From Mermis nigrescens (lineage: Eukaryota > Nematoda > Enoplea > Mermithida > Mermithidae): DNA of 64,000 nucleotides. The translations under genes and the position numbers were made by a program. The notes under the pieces are model-generated. The model saw nothing but the letters and a program-made list of their open reading frames with translations. It did no database searches and was not told the origin of the DNA. Of this stretch, positions 9,136 to 22,809 are shown one piece after another; position 1 is the first letter of the stretch, and every line of letters begins with the position of its first letter. The DNA lies in contig JAVLUZ010000154.1 of NCBI GenBank assembly GCA_036768485.1, positions 30,234,345 to 30,298,344 of the forward strand. Reading direction: 5' to 3'.

Positions 9136-11813
9136 TTGACTACAGAGGGCTGAATGCTATCACTAAGGCAGACGTGTATCCATTGCCTAATATGTCGGAC
9201 TGCTTTGACAGTCTAGCTGGAGCTCAGCTATTTTCTACCTTGGATCTACGTTCTGGGTATTGGCAAATAGCCATGGACGAAACCTCGCGTGAGAAAACAG
9301 CGTTTACTACACCTTTTGGTCATTTCGAATTTATGGTAATGCCTTTTGGAATAAAAAATGCGCCATCTGATTTTCAAAGAATTATGGAAATCGCTTTATC
9401 AGGCTTACAATGGAAATCATGTCTTGTGTATATTGACGACATTTTAATATTTTCAAAAACCTTTAACGAACATCTAAAGGATTTGGAAAATGTTTTTGAA
9501 GCTTTGAGAAAAGTCAATCTGAAAGTTAAGCCAGAAAAATGCACTTTCCTTCGGAAAGAAATTCCATTTCTTGGGCATATTATTTCAAAGGATGGAATTC
9601 GTCCAGATCCTCAGAAGGTAGCTTCTATTTTGAATGCGGAACCACCGCGAACTGTCAAGCAGGTACAATCCTTTCTCGGATTGGTTCAGTGGTTTAAACG
9701 CTTTATTCCTAATTTAGCTAGTATGGTTAAAGATTTGTATAAATTAACGAGTAAAAATGGAAAATTTATTTGGACCGAAAAGCATGCTGAGGGTTTTGAA
9801 AAAGTCAAAACAGCTTTGGTCAATCCACCTGTTTTGAAATTTCCTATTTTCGACGAGAAAACTACTTTTGTGCTTACTACGGATGCTAGTAAGGATGCTT
9901 TAGGATCTATCCTAAGCCAAACCCGAGACGGTCAATCGTGGGTTATTGCGTATGCATCACGTGTTTTAAATGTGCACGAAAAAAATTATTCGACGATTGA
10001 GCGTGAAGCATTGTGTATAATATGGTCCATGAAAATGTTTCGTCATTATTTATACGGTTCTCATTTTATTGTCGAAACAGATCATAAACCTCTAAAATGG
10101 TTATTAAATCTTAAAGAACCTAGTGGTAAATTAATGCGATGGTCTTTAAAATTACAAGAATTTGATTTTGAAATTCGTCATATTGCTGGAAAAGAAAACG
10201 GAGCTTCAGACTGGCTTTCGAGAAATTTTACTTCTTCTCCAGTTGTAACAGTCGCTCCAGAAAGTGAATTTCAAAAAGACGCTAAAAATGATGAATTTAT
10301 TTTTGATATTAGGACACAATTAGAACGTCCTAATTGCCCTGTTGACATCAGAAATGAGTTCGATATTTTTAATAATAGCTTGGTTCGTAGGTATAAGCCT
10401 AAACGAACAGGAACGATGATTTGGCAAACGGTCGTTCCAAAGGTTTGGGTGCAACGAGTGCTTGAGGAGCTACATGATTCCGAATTTGGCGCACATTTCG
10501 GAGTAGCGAGGACAGTCGGTAGGATAATGCAACGTTATTGGTGGCCGACGATGTTGTATGACATAGAGAAGTGGTGTAAGACATGTGAGATATGTCAAAA
10601 GCGTAAGTCACCTATTCCTAGTGTTCGTGCTCCTTTACAAATTATTCCAGTGGAAGGACCATGGGATAGGGTAGCAGTTGATTGTTTAGAATACAAAATG
10701 TCGGAAAACGGTAATCGATACGTTGTTGTTTTTCTCGATTATCTAACAAAATGGGCTGAAGCATTTCCGATCCCTGATTTAAAAGCTGTAACAATTGCTC
10801 GCGTATTTTTACGAGAAATAGTTTGCAGGTTTGGGGCACCAAGAGAGTTACTTTCTGACAGAGGGAGTAATTTTACCTCCCAGCTTATGCAAGACGTGTG
10901 CGCTATACTGAAGATACATAAGGTGTATACCTCTCCGTATCATCCTCAAACGGACGGTTTGGTTGAAAGATTCAATCGAACGCTGTCCGCATCTTTATCA
11001 ACGTTAGTTTCGCGTAATCCTGAACGTTGGGATACACTAATATCTTACGTATTATTTGCATATCGTTGTTGTCAGCAAGAATCAACTGGTATTTCTCCAT
11101 TCATGCTTATGTTTGGAAGGGAACCTCGTTACCCTTTAGAAATACAAACTAGTCCAGCTCAAAGATCAGCCTGTTCTGAAGAATTATTTTTGGATGTTTT
11201 GCAACAAACTCTATCAGAAATGCAAGAAAAAGCTAAAATTTGGATCAAAAAAGCCCAAGAACACCAAAAAGTTGAATATGATAAGAAGGCAACCTCTTAT
11301 GTATTTGAACTTGGAGATATTGTTTATTTGCGTAAAAATTACTTCGTTGAGGGTGAAAGCCCTAAACTATCTCTAAAATGGGATGGTCCGTTCGAAATTA
11401 TCGAAAAAATATCTAATGTCAATTTTCGAATAGCATTATGCGCCGATGAACGAGTCAAAAAGTTGGTTCATGTAAATCGTTTAAAAAAGGGTGAAAAGCC
11501 TAACGATTTGGGACATGAAAAAGAGCCAAAAAATGGTGATATCGTTTTTGCTAAGGTAAAGGGGTATCCCTTTTGGCCTGCGCGAATCTGCGAATTTTCC
11601 GAAATTCCACAGAAGCTTAGTATGCGCGATTATAGGAAAATTCCAGTTTATTTCTTCAAAAAATCGCTTTATGGATTATGTGAACACGAACTAGTGATTC
11701 CATTTAACGAAAATTTGGCAAAATTCAGCAAGTGTCGCTTGCGAGGCTTTCCTATTGCTTTGGAAATGGCTTCTAGAGCAATTAATGATGCCAAAAATGC
11801 AGAACCAGATTAA
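9114..11813 (+). CDS. Pol, main part: reverse transcriptase, RNase H, integrase, C-terminal PWWP domain
   Basis: Residue numbers count from the Met at 9174; the frame opens at 9114 after the upstream break. RT: YIDD at 86-89. RNase H: TDAS at 236-239, with later acidic residues (TDHKP at 302, SDWLS at 345). Integrase: HHCC zinc finger (H434, H441, C471, C474) and catalytic D503, D562, E598, an exact D-x35-E spacing. A GPF-type C-terminal module follows (KLSLKWDGPFEI, about 731-742). The chain then continues into a PWWP domain at about 786-870: GDIVFAKVKGYPFWPARI carries the signature, followed by IPVYFF, VIPF and a terminal helix. PWWP domains bind methylated H3K36 chromatin and DNA; closest in look is the HDGF/LEDGF type. 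Ty3/gypsy integrases more usually end in a chromodomain or nothing. Inferred role: directing integration to marked chromatin. Confidence 0.9.
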   Translation, partial: GGGFRPVVDYRGLNAITKADVYPLPNMSDCFDSLAGAQLFSTLDLRSGYWQIAMDETSREKTAFTTPFGHFEFMVMPFGIKNAPSDFQRIMEIALSGLQWKSCLVYIDDILIFSKTFNEHLKDLENVFEALRKVNLKVKPEKCTFLRKEIPFLGHIISKDGIRPDPQKVASILNAEPPRTVKQVQSFLGLVQWFKRFIPNLASMVKDLYKLTSKNGKFIWTEKHAEGFEKVKTALVNPPVLKFPIFDEKTTFVLTTDASKDALGSILSQTRDGQSWVIAYASRVLNVHEKNYSTIEREALCIIWSMKMFRHYLYGSHFIVETDHKPLKWLLNLKEPSGKLMRWSLKLQEFDFEIRHIAGKENGASDWLSRNFTSSPVVTVAPESEFQKDAKNDEFIFDIRTQLERPNCPVDIRNEFDIFNNSLVRRYKPKRTGTMIWQTVVPKVWVQRVLEELHDSEFGAHFGVARTVGRIMQRYWWPTMLYDIEKWCKTCEICQKRKSPIPSVRAPLQIIPVEGPWDRVAVDCLEYKMSENGNRYVVVFLDYLTKWAEAFPIPDLKAVTIARVFLREIVCRFGAPRELLSDRGSNFTSQLMQDVCAILKIHKVYTSPYHPQTDGLVERFNRTLSASLSTLVSRNPERWDTLISYVLFAYRCCQQESTGISPFMLMFGREPRYPLEIQTSPAQRSACSEELFLDVLQQTLSEMQEKAKIWIKKAQEHQKVEYDKKATSYVFELGDIVYLRKNYFVEGESPKLSLKWDGPFEIIEKISNVNFRIALCADERVKKLVHVNRLKKGEKPNDLGHEKEPKNGDIVFAKVKGYPFWPARICEFSEIPQKLSMRDYRKIPVYFFKKSLYGLCEHELVIPFNENLAKFSKCRLRGFPIALEMASRAINDAKNAEPD

Positions 11814-11919
11814 TCTGTCTATTTTTCTGCTTACGTAATTGTATATATGCTTGGTTCGATTTTTCTTTTTACGATTAATTTAATTTAGTGTTTTAAATAT
11901 TTTATATAGCGATTTTGAT

Positions 11920-13024
11920 ATGACAAAATCTTATTTTGGTTTGATTTCGGATGGTCTATCGGGAATAAGTGGAATGGACGGTAATTTTGGTCGAAAAAAT
12001 AGAGAAATATTTAATAAATATTTTGGGCGAGCGCCATTACAAATACGAGAAATAGTACTAATTAATAACATTTCCAATTGCGAAATTATGGTGGAAAAGT
12101 TGAAAAAACCAATTATGGAAGGTTGGCCAGCGGTAATTGGTATTGATTGTGAGTTTGTAAATGGTTCTCAGCCTTATTATTATTGGAATGACACCGACAA
12201 AAAATTTTCCTCAATTTCTATCACTAATAATTCAAAAGGAGGATTTGCTCGATTGATTCAATTAGCTCGTTTGGATGGTTTAATTTATTTGGTGGATTTA
12301 TTCGCGTTCCGTACATTCCCAAATGCGATTTTGGACTTATTTTTCGATAAATGTGTTATAAAATTTGGACAAAATTTTTATAACGATTGCTTAGCACTTG
12401 GAAGAGCATTTATCGAATGTAAAGTGATTGAACAATCCAAAATTTACGATTTTTTCGAAAGATATAAGGATTTTCAAAAGAAAAAACGATAGATAAAATT
12501 AACATTGTGAACAGAAACCGTTGTTCTTTATCGTCGTTTATCTATTTCGGATTGGGTTTAGAAATTAACAAGGACGTGCAAGGTCGCAGCTTATTTTGGA
12601 ACAAAAACATTACGGGCTTTTTCGCGCCAAATGGTTGTATATTCAGCGCGTGATGCGCTTGCGGCGGCGGATTTGGGCGTTTTATGGGCGTACTATGGTC
12701 TTTGGAAGGATGGCTCCCAGGCATCGAGGATAGGGTCTCTGCTAACGCAGAAGGAGTACTCCCTAAGACCATACGCGATAGAAGCGTCGATCCGCGGGGA
12801 ATAGTGGTTACGGTGGCGAACGAGTTGGTCAAATCCGCTCCAGTCGGGTCGGTGGCTGAACGCGTGTGTGAAAACGTCCAGCAGTGAATGCTTGAGGCGG
12901 TCGGTAAACGTAGCTCGTTGGTGGGTGGAGGCGATAGCGATTTGAAAGAGGCGTCCGATCTTTTGGGGAAGCTTTCAAAACGGCCTATCCGAAGACAGTT
13001 GAATTTCGAAAACGTTGGCGCGTA
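11920..13024 (+). pseudogene. Third ORF: DEDD-family 3'-5' exonuclease-like protein, frame-broken
   Basis: The first open segment (190 residues, ends 12492) holds exonuclease motif I (VIGIDCEF, with D and E about residues 75-77), then ARLIQLARLDGLIYLVDLF, then motif II (KFGQNFYNDCLAL), as in the DnaQ/WRN/Mut-7 fold. The frame is lost at 12492. A leucine-rich segment resembling the region before motif III reads in a second frame at about 12495-12645. Motif III (DALAAADLGVLW, from 12652) is back in the first frame. A tail reads in the second frame to 13024, with one stop near 12885. The copy thus has at least three breaks. Such enzymes remove nucleotides from 3' ends of DNA or RNA. It sits after pol, in the place where some elements carry env. 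It is followed by the polypurine tract and 3' LTR, so it belongs to the element. Confidence 0.75.
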
Positions 13025-13125
13025 ATGAATCGTGATTATCATTCTTATGTGGTGGGGGTTCGCAAGAACCCGGGGTATTAACCCTAAAAGTGAGGGAACC
13101 TGTGGAGTCCCGGGGTGGTGGTCCT

Positions 13126-13140
13126 CAAAGGGCCGAGGAA
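13126..13140 (+). promoter_or_regulatory. Candidate polypurine tract
   Basis: AAAGGGCCGAGGAA directly precedes the TG (13141) that opens the 3' LTR. It is purine-rich apart from two C residues, and it is in the expected place for plus-strand DNA priming. Confidence 0.5.
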
Positions 13141-13620
13141 TGTAGCGGTGGCTTCATTTATTTGGGTCTTTCAAAACATTGAGACAGTTTCACTATGATT
13201 TTGATTAACAATGATTTCTGTTTAATGTTTTGAATAACTTGCATAGCCTATAGTTACATTTATTAGGTAGACGCCGGTTTCGGGCGTCACTTGTTTCTAT
13301 GTAAATTTATTGATATCATTTTTGTCGCTATTAGATGTTTCTTCGTTTACTAGTCAGTTTGAAACATTAGTAGATTTACGACGGTCGATCTGGGCTGAAT
13401 AAGGGCTAGCGTGGGTTTGCCCGGTTCATTTGTTGTGCATATATATTCTGCGTTTTTATTAATTGTATTTGGTTTGCGTTGAATAATACTTATCATTCGA
13501 CGATTATTTGCGCACACATCTTGCAAGCAGGCGGGAATCCGCTGAGGTCATTCACCACTCCCTTTGCCCTTTAGTGTAGGCTAACTTCTCTGCAGCATTT
13601 GTCCCAAGGCTTAACTTCTT
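13141..13620 (+). repeat. 3' LTR of the Ty3/gypsy element
   Basis: It begins TGTAGCGG and, from about 13300, matches the 5' LTR remnant (6245-6569). It has a 17-base extra stretch near 13564. The last bases blend into a repeat (AATTAAAAGTAG) also found at 18308 and 49550, so the exact right end is uncertain. A TGTA...TACA terminal pairing is supported by the left LTR end. Confidence 0.7.
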
Positions 13621-13638
13621 CACGCCAATTAAAAGTAG

Positions 13639-14415
13639 TGTACTAGCAAAGAAAAATGCTCCGATGGAACAAAAAAGATGAATATACTTGGAATTGTGGA
13701 TTATTAAGGATGTAAAAGGAGGGGACTAGGAAAAATCTACTTAAAGTCGCAAAGTCTGCTGAAAATCACGCTTTCTCTAAGCAACGTTAAAATTCAAAGT
13801 ATTTTCTGCGGCCTCCAAAAAAGTGTCTTTTTTAAATAATCTTCAAAGTTTCAGATAAGAGCGTATAAACGGAATCTGTAATGTTTATTTTTTAAAATAG
13901 CTGGCAAGTAGCAACGCTGACTAGCTTCGTATCCTGATTGATAGGCAAAACTAAGTGGTATTGTATTTAAAGTTGTTTTATTTTGTTTTGAGCATTAAAG
14001 CAAGCAAAGCGGGGGCCGATTGATTAGTGCACACAATCGTTAAGGGAGTGCTGCTAGTGTACCTAGATTAATCTGTTTCAAGTCATCAAGTCAACTTACG
14101 CGTTTCCTACAATTTTAGAACCATTCATTCAATTGGCTTATAAAGACTGTCAGTTCACTCAACGTCATTTCCCATAGCTACTGCGTAGCTAACGTGCTGC
14201 TTTTTCAATCATTTTATGGTTGAATATTTATTTTAATCTGTTGGCCGCAGAATATACTTCGATTTTTTGCATTGCTTAGAGAAAGTGTAGATTTTTAGCA
14301 GATTTTGCGACTTTAAGTAGATTTTTCCTAGTCCCCTCCTGTTACATCCTTAATAAACCACAATTCCAAGTATATTCATCTTTTTTGTTCCATCGGAGCA
14401 TTTTTCTTCTGCTAG

Positions 14416-14417
<2 letters not shown>
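13639..14417. mobile_element. Fold-back element family C, copy 1
   Basis: Starts CTAGCAAAGAAAAATGCTCC and ends with the reverse complement, ...GCATTTTTCTTCTGCTAG. Arms of about 100-250 bases are near-perfect inverted repeats, including GATGAATATACTTGG and GGAGGGGACTAGG. The flanking bases suggest a TA target duplication. The interior carries a second, weaker inversion and no gene. Further copies lie at 18326-19309 and 49564-50323, with single arms at 24330-24400, 29110-29220 and 29340-29440. Confidence 0.7.
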
Positions 14418-18300
<3,883 letters not shown>

Positions 18301-18325
18301 CATACTAATTAAAAGTGGGGTACTA

Positions 18326-19309
18326 GCAAAGAAAAATGCTCCGATGGAACAAAAAAGATGAATATACTTGGAATTGTGGATTATTAAGGATGTAAAAGGA
18401 GGGGACTAGGAAAAATCTACCTAAAGTCGCAAAATCTGCTAAAAATCAGACTTTCTCTAAGCAACGCAAAAAATCGATGTATATTCTGCGGCCAACAGAT
18501 TAAAATAAATATTTAACCATAAAAATGATTGAAAAAGCAGCACGTTAGCTATGCAGTAGCTATGGGAAATGATATTGAGTAAACTAACAGTCTTCTAAGC
18601 CAATTGAATGAAATAGCAAACATCGAAGACAATTGGAGACATGGTTGGTTTAAAACAGTAGGAAACGCGTAAGTTGACTTGAAACAGACTAAATGTAGAT
18701 ACACTAGCATGCCCGAAACGATTGTGTGCACTAATCAATCGGCCCCTGCTTTGCTTGCTATAATGCTCATAACAAAATAAAACAACTTTAAATACAATAC
18801 CTCTTAGTTTTCTATCAATCAGGTGCCAGCAATTTAAAAAAGTAACCTTGATAGATTTCGTACACTCTTATCTGAAACTTCGAACATTATTTAAAAAAGA
18901 CACTTTTTTAGAGGCCGCAGAATATACATCGATTTTTGCGTTGCTTAGAGAAAGTCTGATTTTTAGCAGATTTTGCGACTTTAGGTGAGATTTTTCGGAT
19001 CTAGTATACAATTTACCCACCAACGTTTTTGTGTAGTGTGTAATATGTAATGTGTTATGTGTAATGTGTATTGCGTAATGTGTCATGCAGTGTGTAATAT
19101 GTAATGTGTAAAGTGTTCATATTACAATTATACATTACACATGACACATTGCGTTTACATTATGGATCGGCTAAAAAAACGTTGGTGGGTAAATTGTATA
19201 CTTAGATCCGATCCTTCCTCGATCCCCTCCTTTTACATCCTTAATAATCCACAATTCCGAGTATATTCATCTTTTTTGTTCCATCGGAGCATTTTTTCTT
19301 TGCTAGGCA
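18326..19309. mobile_element. Fold-back element family C, copy 2
   Basis: Same terminal arms as copy 1 (CTAGCAAAGAAAAATGCTCC and its complement). The interior contains a reverse-oriented segment matching 13890-14250 of copy 1, and a short array of TGTGTAATATGTAATG units at 19035-19140. No gene is present. Confidence 0.65.
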
Positions 19310-19552
19310 TATATATATTTAGCGAAAGTTTGTTTCTTGTATGCATGTTTGTTCGGGGTTGGCTCCGGCTCCATAATAGTTGGTGGGCTGACGTTTTGGT
19401 CCGGAATCGGCCTACCGGGGAAGGATCCGTAGCGATATTTAGAATCGACCAATCACAGCCGTTCGCCCTGCATAGTAGTGAAGCGGACTATGTCCCCACG
19501 CTATAAGTATAGGCGATTTCGGGAGATGACCGTTTTTTCGGGATTTTTTAAA

Positions 19553-20190
19553 AATGGGCCCTATCTTATAGCACAGGGCATGTTACACCGTCTCCTATCT
19601 TATAGCACACGTATATGTTATACTGTGCCACGTTTGTATAATGTTACTATACCCTGTGCTATAGGATAGGACGTGATATAACATATCCAGTGCTATAAGA
19701 TAAGACATGATATAACATTCCCAATGCTATAAGATAGGACGTAATATAACATACCCAATGCTATAAGATAGGACGTGATACAACATACCTAATGCTATAA
19801 GATAGGACGTGCTATAACATACCCAGTGTTACAAGATAGGATGTGATATAATATACCCAATGCTGTAAGATAGGACGTAATATAACATACCCAATGCTGT
19901 AAGATAGGACGTAATATAACATACCCTATGCTATAAGATAGAACGTGATACAACATACCCGACGCTATAAGATAGGACGCGATACAACATACTCAATGCT
20001 ATACAATAGGACGTGATATAACATACCCCATGCTATACAATAGGACGTGATATAACATACCCATGCTATAAGATAGGACGTGATATAACATACCCAGTGT
20101 TACAAGATAGGACGTGATATAACATACCCCATGCTACAAGATAGGACGTGATATACCATACCCAGTGCTATAACATATCCTGTGCTGTAA
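19553..20190 (+). repeat. Minisatellite, unit about 34 bp
   Basis: About 17 units of a sequence like ATACCCAATGCTATAAGATA-GGACGTGATATAAC, diverging by single-base changes. The first 100 bases carry the same motif in the opposite orientation. A short, reverse-oriented version lies at 61345-61500 in the second Helitron copy. Confidence 0.9.
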
Positions 20191-20194
20191 GATA

Positions 20195-20660
20195 GGTGTC
20201 CCAAAACATCAAAAATATGGTTTGCACCAAAAAAATCTTTAAACATCCCAAAACATCAAAAAAATGGTTTTGACCAAAAAAATTTTTAAACACCCCAAAA
20301 CATCAAAAATATGGTTTTGACCAAAAAAATTTTTAAACCTCCAAAAACATCAAAAGTATGGTTTTGGACCAAAAAAGTTTTTTAATATTCCAAAACGTTA
20401 AAAATATGGTTATGATCAAACAAAATTTTTAAACATCCCAAACCATCTAATGGTATAATTTCCAGAACATCCCAGAACATCAAAAATATGATTTAGGATA
20501 AAGAATTCTCAGAACCATTCTATAACGTCAAAAATATGGATTTAATCAAAGAAATGGTTGACAAAAGACAGTTTTAAAAAATTTAAAAAATACAATATGG
20601 TTTTTACCAACAATTTTTTTAGAAATATCCCAAAAACATCAAAAGTCCCGAAAAATAAAA
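20195..20660 (+). repeat. Minisatellite, unit about 47 bp
   Basis: Eight or nine degenerate units built on CATCAAAAATATGGTTTTGA followed by CCAAAAAAATTTTTAAAC. The same repeat occurs in reverse orientation at 61180-61325. Confidence 0.9.
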
Positions 20661-20737
20661 AAATACAAGAGACATCTCAATCCCATACAGCTATCAGGCC
20701 TAAGTTCAGCCCGGGCAACGCCGGGCAGCTCAGCTAG

Positions 20738-22800
20738 TTTGCTACATTTCAAAATAGAAAAACAAAATCTGTGAGCTGTGGTGACCACGCTGAACCAGTT
20801 CAGAATTTAGAGCATAGCATGCTGTAGACACAAGCTAAAAATTTTTATTTCAGTAAAAGTAATCTTCAATGGGCAGGAGGGTACTTACTGCCGAATGAAG
20901 TTCGATGATTCATTATATTTATTTTTTCGTTAGCATCATAGTGTCAAAAGCCAAAGGCATAAATGTCCCAAATTTGTCAGTTTGTTTGAAAACGCCGTGT
21001 TTAAGTGCATTTTGGAAAACCCAGAAAAGCTCTTACAAAATGATTACCTAAAATATTCTGATTTAGTGAAGAATTCGCGTTTTTTCAATATGGCCGCCTA
21101 TGGGGGCCGCCATTTAAGAAAAATTGCTGTAATATTAAACGTTTTAATCTGTAATTCTTCAAGGTTTCAAAATATTTCAATTATTTTTCGGTAAATGCTA
21201 GAAAATTATATTTTCTTTTCAACGAGCTATGTCTCATACTCAGATTTTTTTAGTTCTATTGAAAAAGCTAAAAAACCATCAAAAATCTTTATTAAACGCT
21301 TAAAATGGCGTGTTTTTTAGAATTAAAAGGACCCAAAATTTAGCACATTCTGGCACTTAGCCTAGCCTTAGCAAAAGTTTGTTTAATATTTTTTTGTTTT
21401 TTAGCAATTTATTTTGTATCAATACATATATGGAGCTTTATAAAAATGTCTAAAAATTACTTTTCCTACCCATGCCATCAATTTTTGAAATTATGACTCT
21501 TTCTGAAATCCTGCTACACACAGTGACTAAGCATGCATGGTTACAACAATTTTGTCTAAAAGACACATTGAATAGTCCAGGCTTGTCCCATTATGGAAGA
21601 AGTATTTTCTTCGCCTTTTTTCACAATCTCCTGTGGGCTGTGAATCGTCAAAAAGAAATTTATCAACTTACGCTATCACTTTGTAAACATTTTTTAATTT
21701 TACGTTTAAATATGGGCGCCTGTTAAAACGAAAACATTTTTTGAGGGTTAGAAACTCTATTAAAAATTAAATAAATATCTAGTAAAAAACAGTTGTTTGC
21801 ATAAAAGAACAGACGAAGATCTGTGGAGAAAAAAATTATTTTGTTGGGTCAAGTCGCTTTTGATTTTGTAATAAAAGCCACCAAAAATGCCATTTTTATG
21901 ACCTCAGGTTAAAGTGACTTTATTTTCTTACATATGCAACATTAATCGCTGAACAAGATCTTTTTGATTAAAAATGTACTGCTTTTGCAAAAAGTTTTCT
22001 TTAACTCTCACTAAATTAATAAAAATCAAAATGACGGGCCACAGAATCTTACCCTTTTTCATACTATGCAACAGATGTTTTCAACTATTCCAACTATTCA
22101 ACTCAATAAATAATTTTCTTATCTTCTTAGCATATTGTGTTTTGAAGCACATGACTCAGATCCCACCAATTGAGCGTAATGTAACTTTAATTGTACATTC
22201 TATGGGCTGCCAGATAAAACGGATATTTCTTTTTCTCGTGTCCTTCTGTGAGATATTACAACAAAAAATCAGTACACACTTGACTCCCCTGAGGAATCAA
22301 AATATCGGCGGCAGAAGCATTTGCTGTAACTCTTTTATATAGGTAGCCCGTGAATTTTAATATACGCCGACATCGGAAATTTAGGAATTGCTGACGATAA
22401 TATCCAGGAAATAAATGTCAAGATAGTAAAAGAAAAGCTCATTTTTTAAATTAGTTTATAACCTTTCATTCATTAGTTATTTCAGAACACTACCAAAAAC
22501 CTCTCCCAATCAGGGTAAACCATTGAATACTATTCTAATTCTTTAATTTTCCATTGTCATCAAAGTAATGACAGAGACAAAAAAACTAAACTTTGGGTTT
22601 TTATCGTCAATCTTTCACTGAAATCGAAAAATCGAGGAAAAATGAGAAAAGTCGCCCAAACATAGAATTCGGCTAGCAATTTTCTCGGTTTTTGAGGGAG
22701 TTCAACCAGGCCACAAATGCACAGCAATTTCTTCTGTGTCACGGAGCTTTGCCGAACAAAAATTGCGCAAAACATTGGCGTAAATGCTAACGTAGCACAC
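20738..22800. other. No recognisable feature
   Basis: AT-rich sequence with only short ORFs that show no family features. I see no repeats here shared with the rest of the window. Confidence 0.5.
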
Positions 22801-22809
22801 AACCATCCA

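Larger units (their letters stand above)
19312..20737 (+). mobile_element. Helitron-like non-autonomous element with two minisatellites, copy 1
   Basis: The right end is diagnostic: a hairpin GCCCGG-GCAACG-CCGGGC, then eleven bases, then CTAG at 20734-20737 followed by T, as Helitrons end (hairpin then CTRR, inserted before T). The body holds two minisatellites (separate entries). A second copy on the opposite strand at 60982-63503 has the same left part, both minisatellites and the same right end. The exact 5' end of this copy is not clear. No Rep/helicase gene is present. Confidence 0.7.

Noticed and set aside
12542..13042. 166-residue minus-strand ORF at the end of the retrotransposon
   Set aside because: It is antisense to the exonuclease-like gene, whose motifs are recognisable on the plus strand; the minus-strand protein has none.
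19553..20660. Possible CRISPR array (regular repeats)
   Set aside because: Units are contiguous minisatellites without unique spacers, in an animal genome and inside a Helitron.
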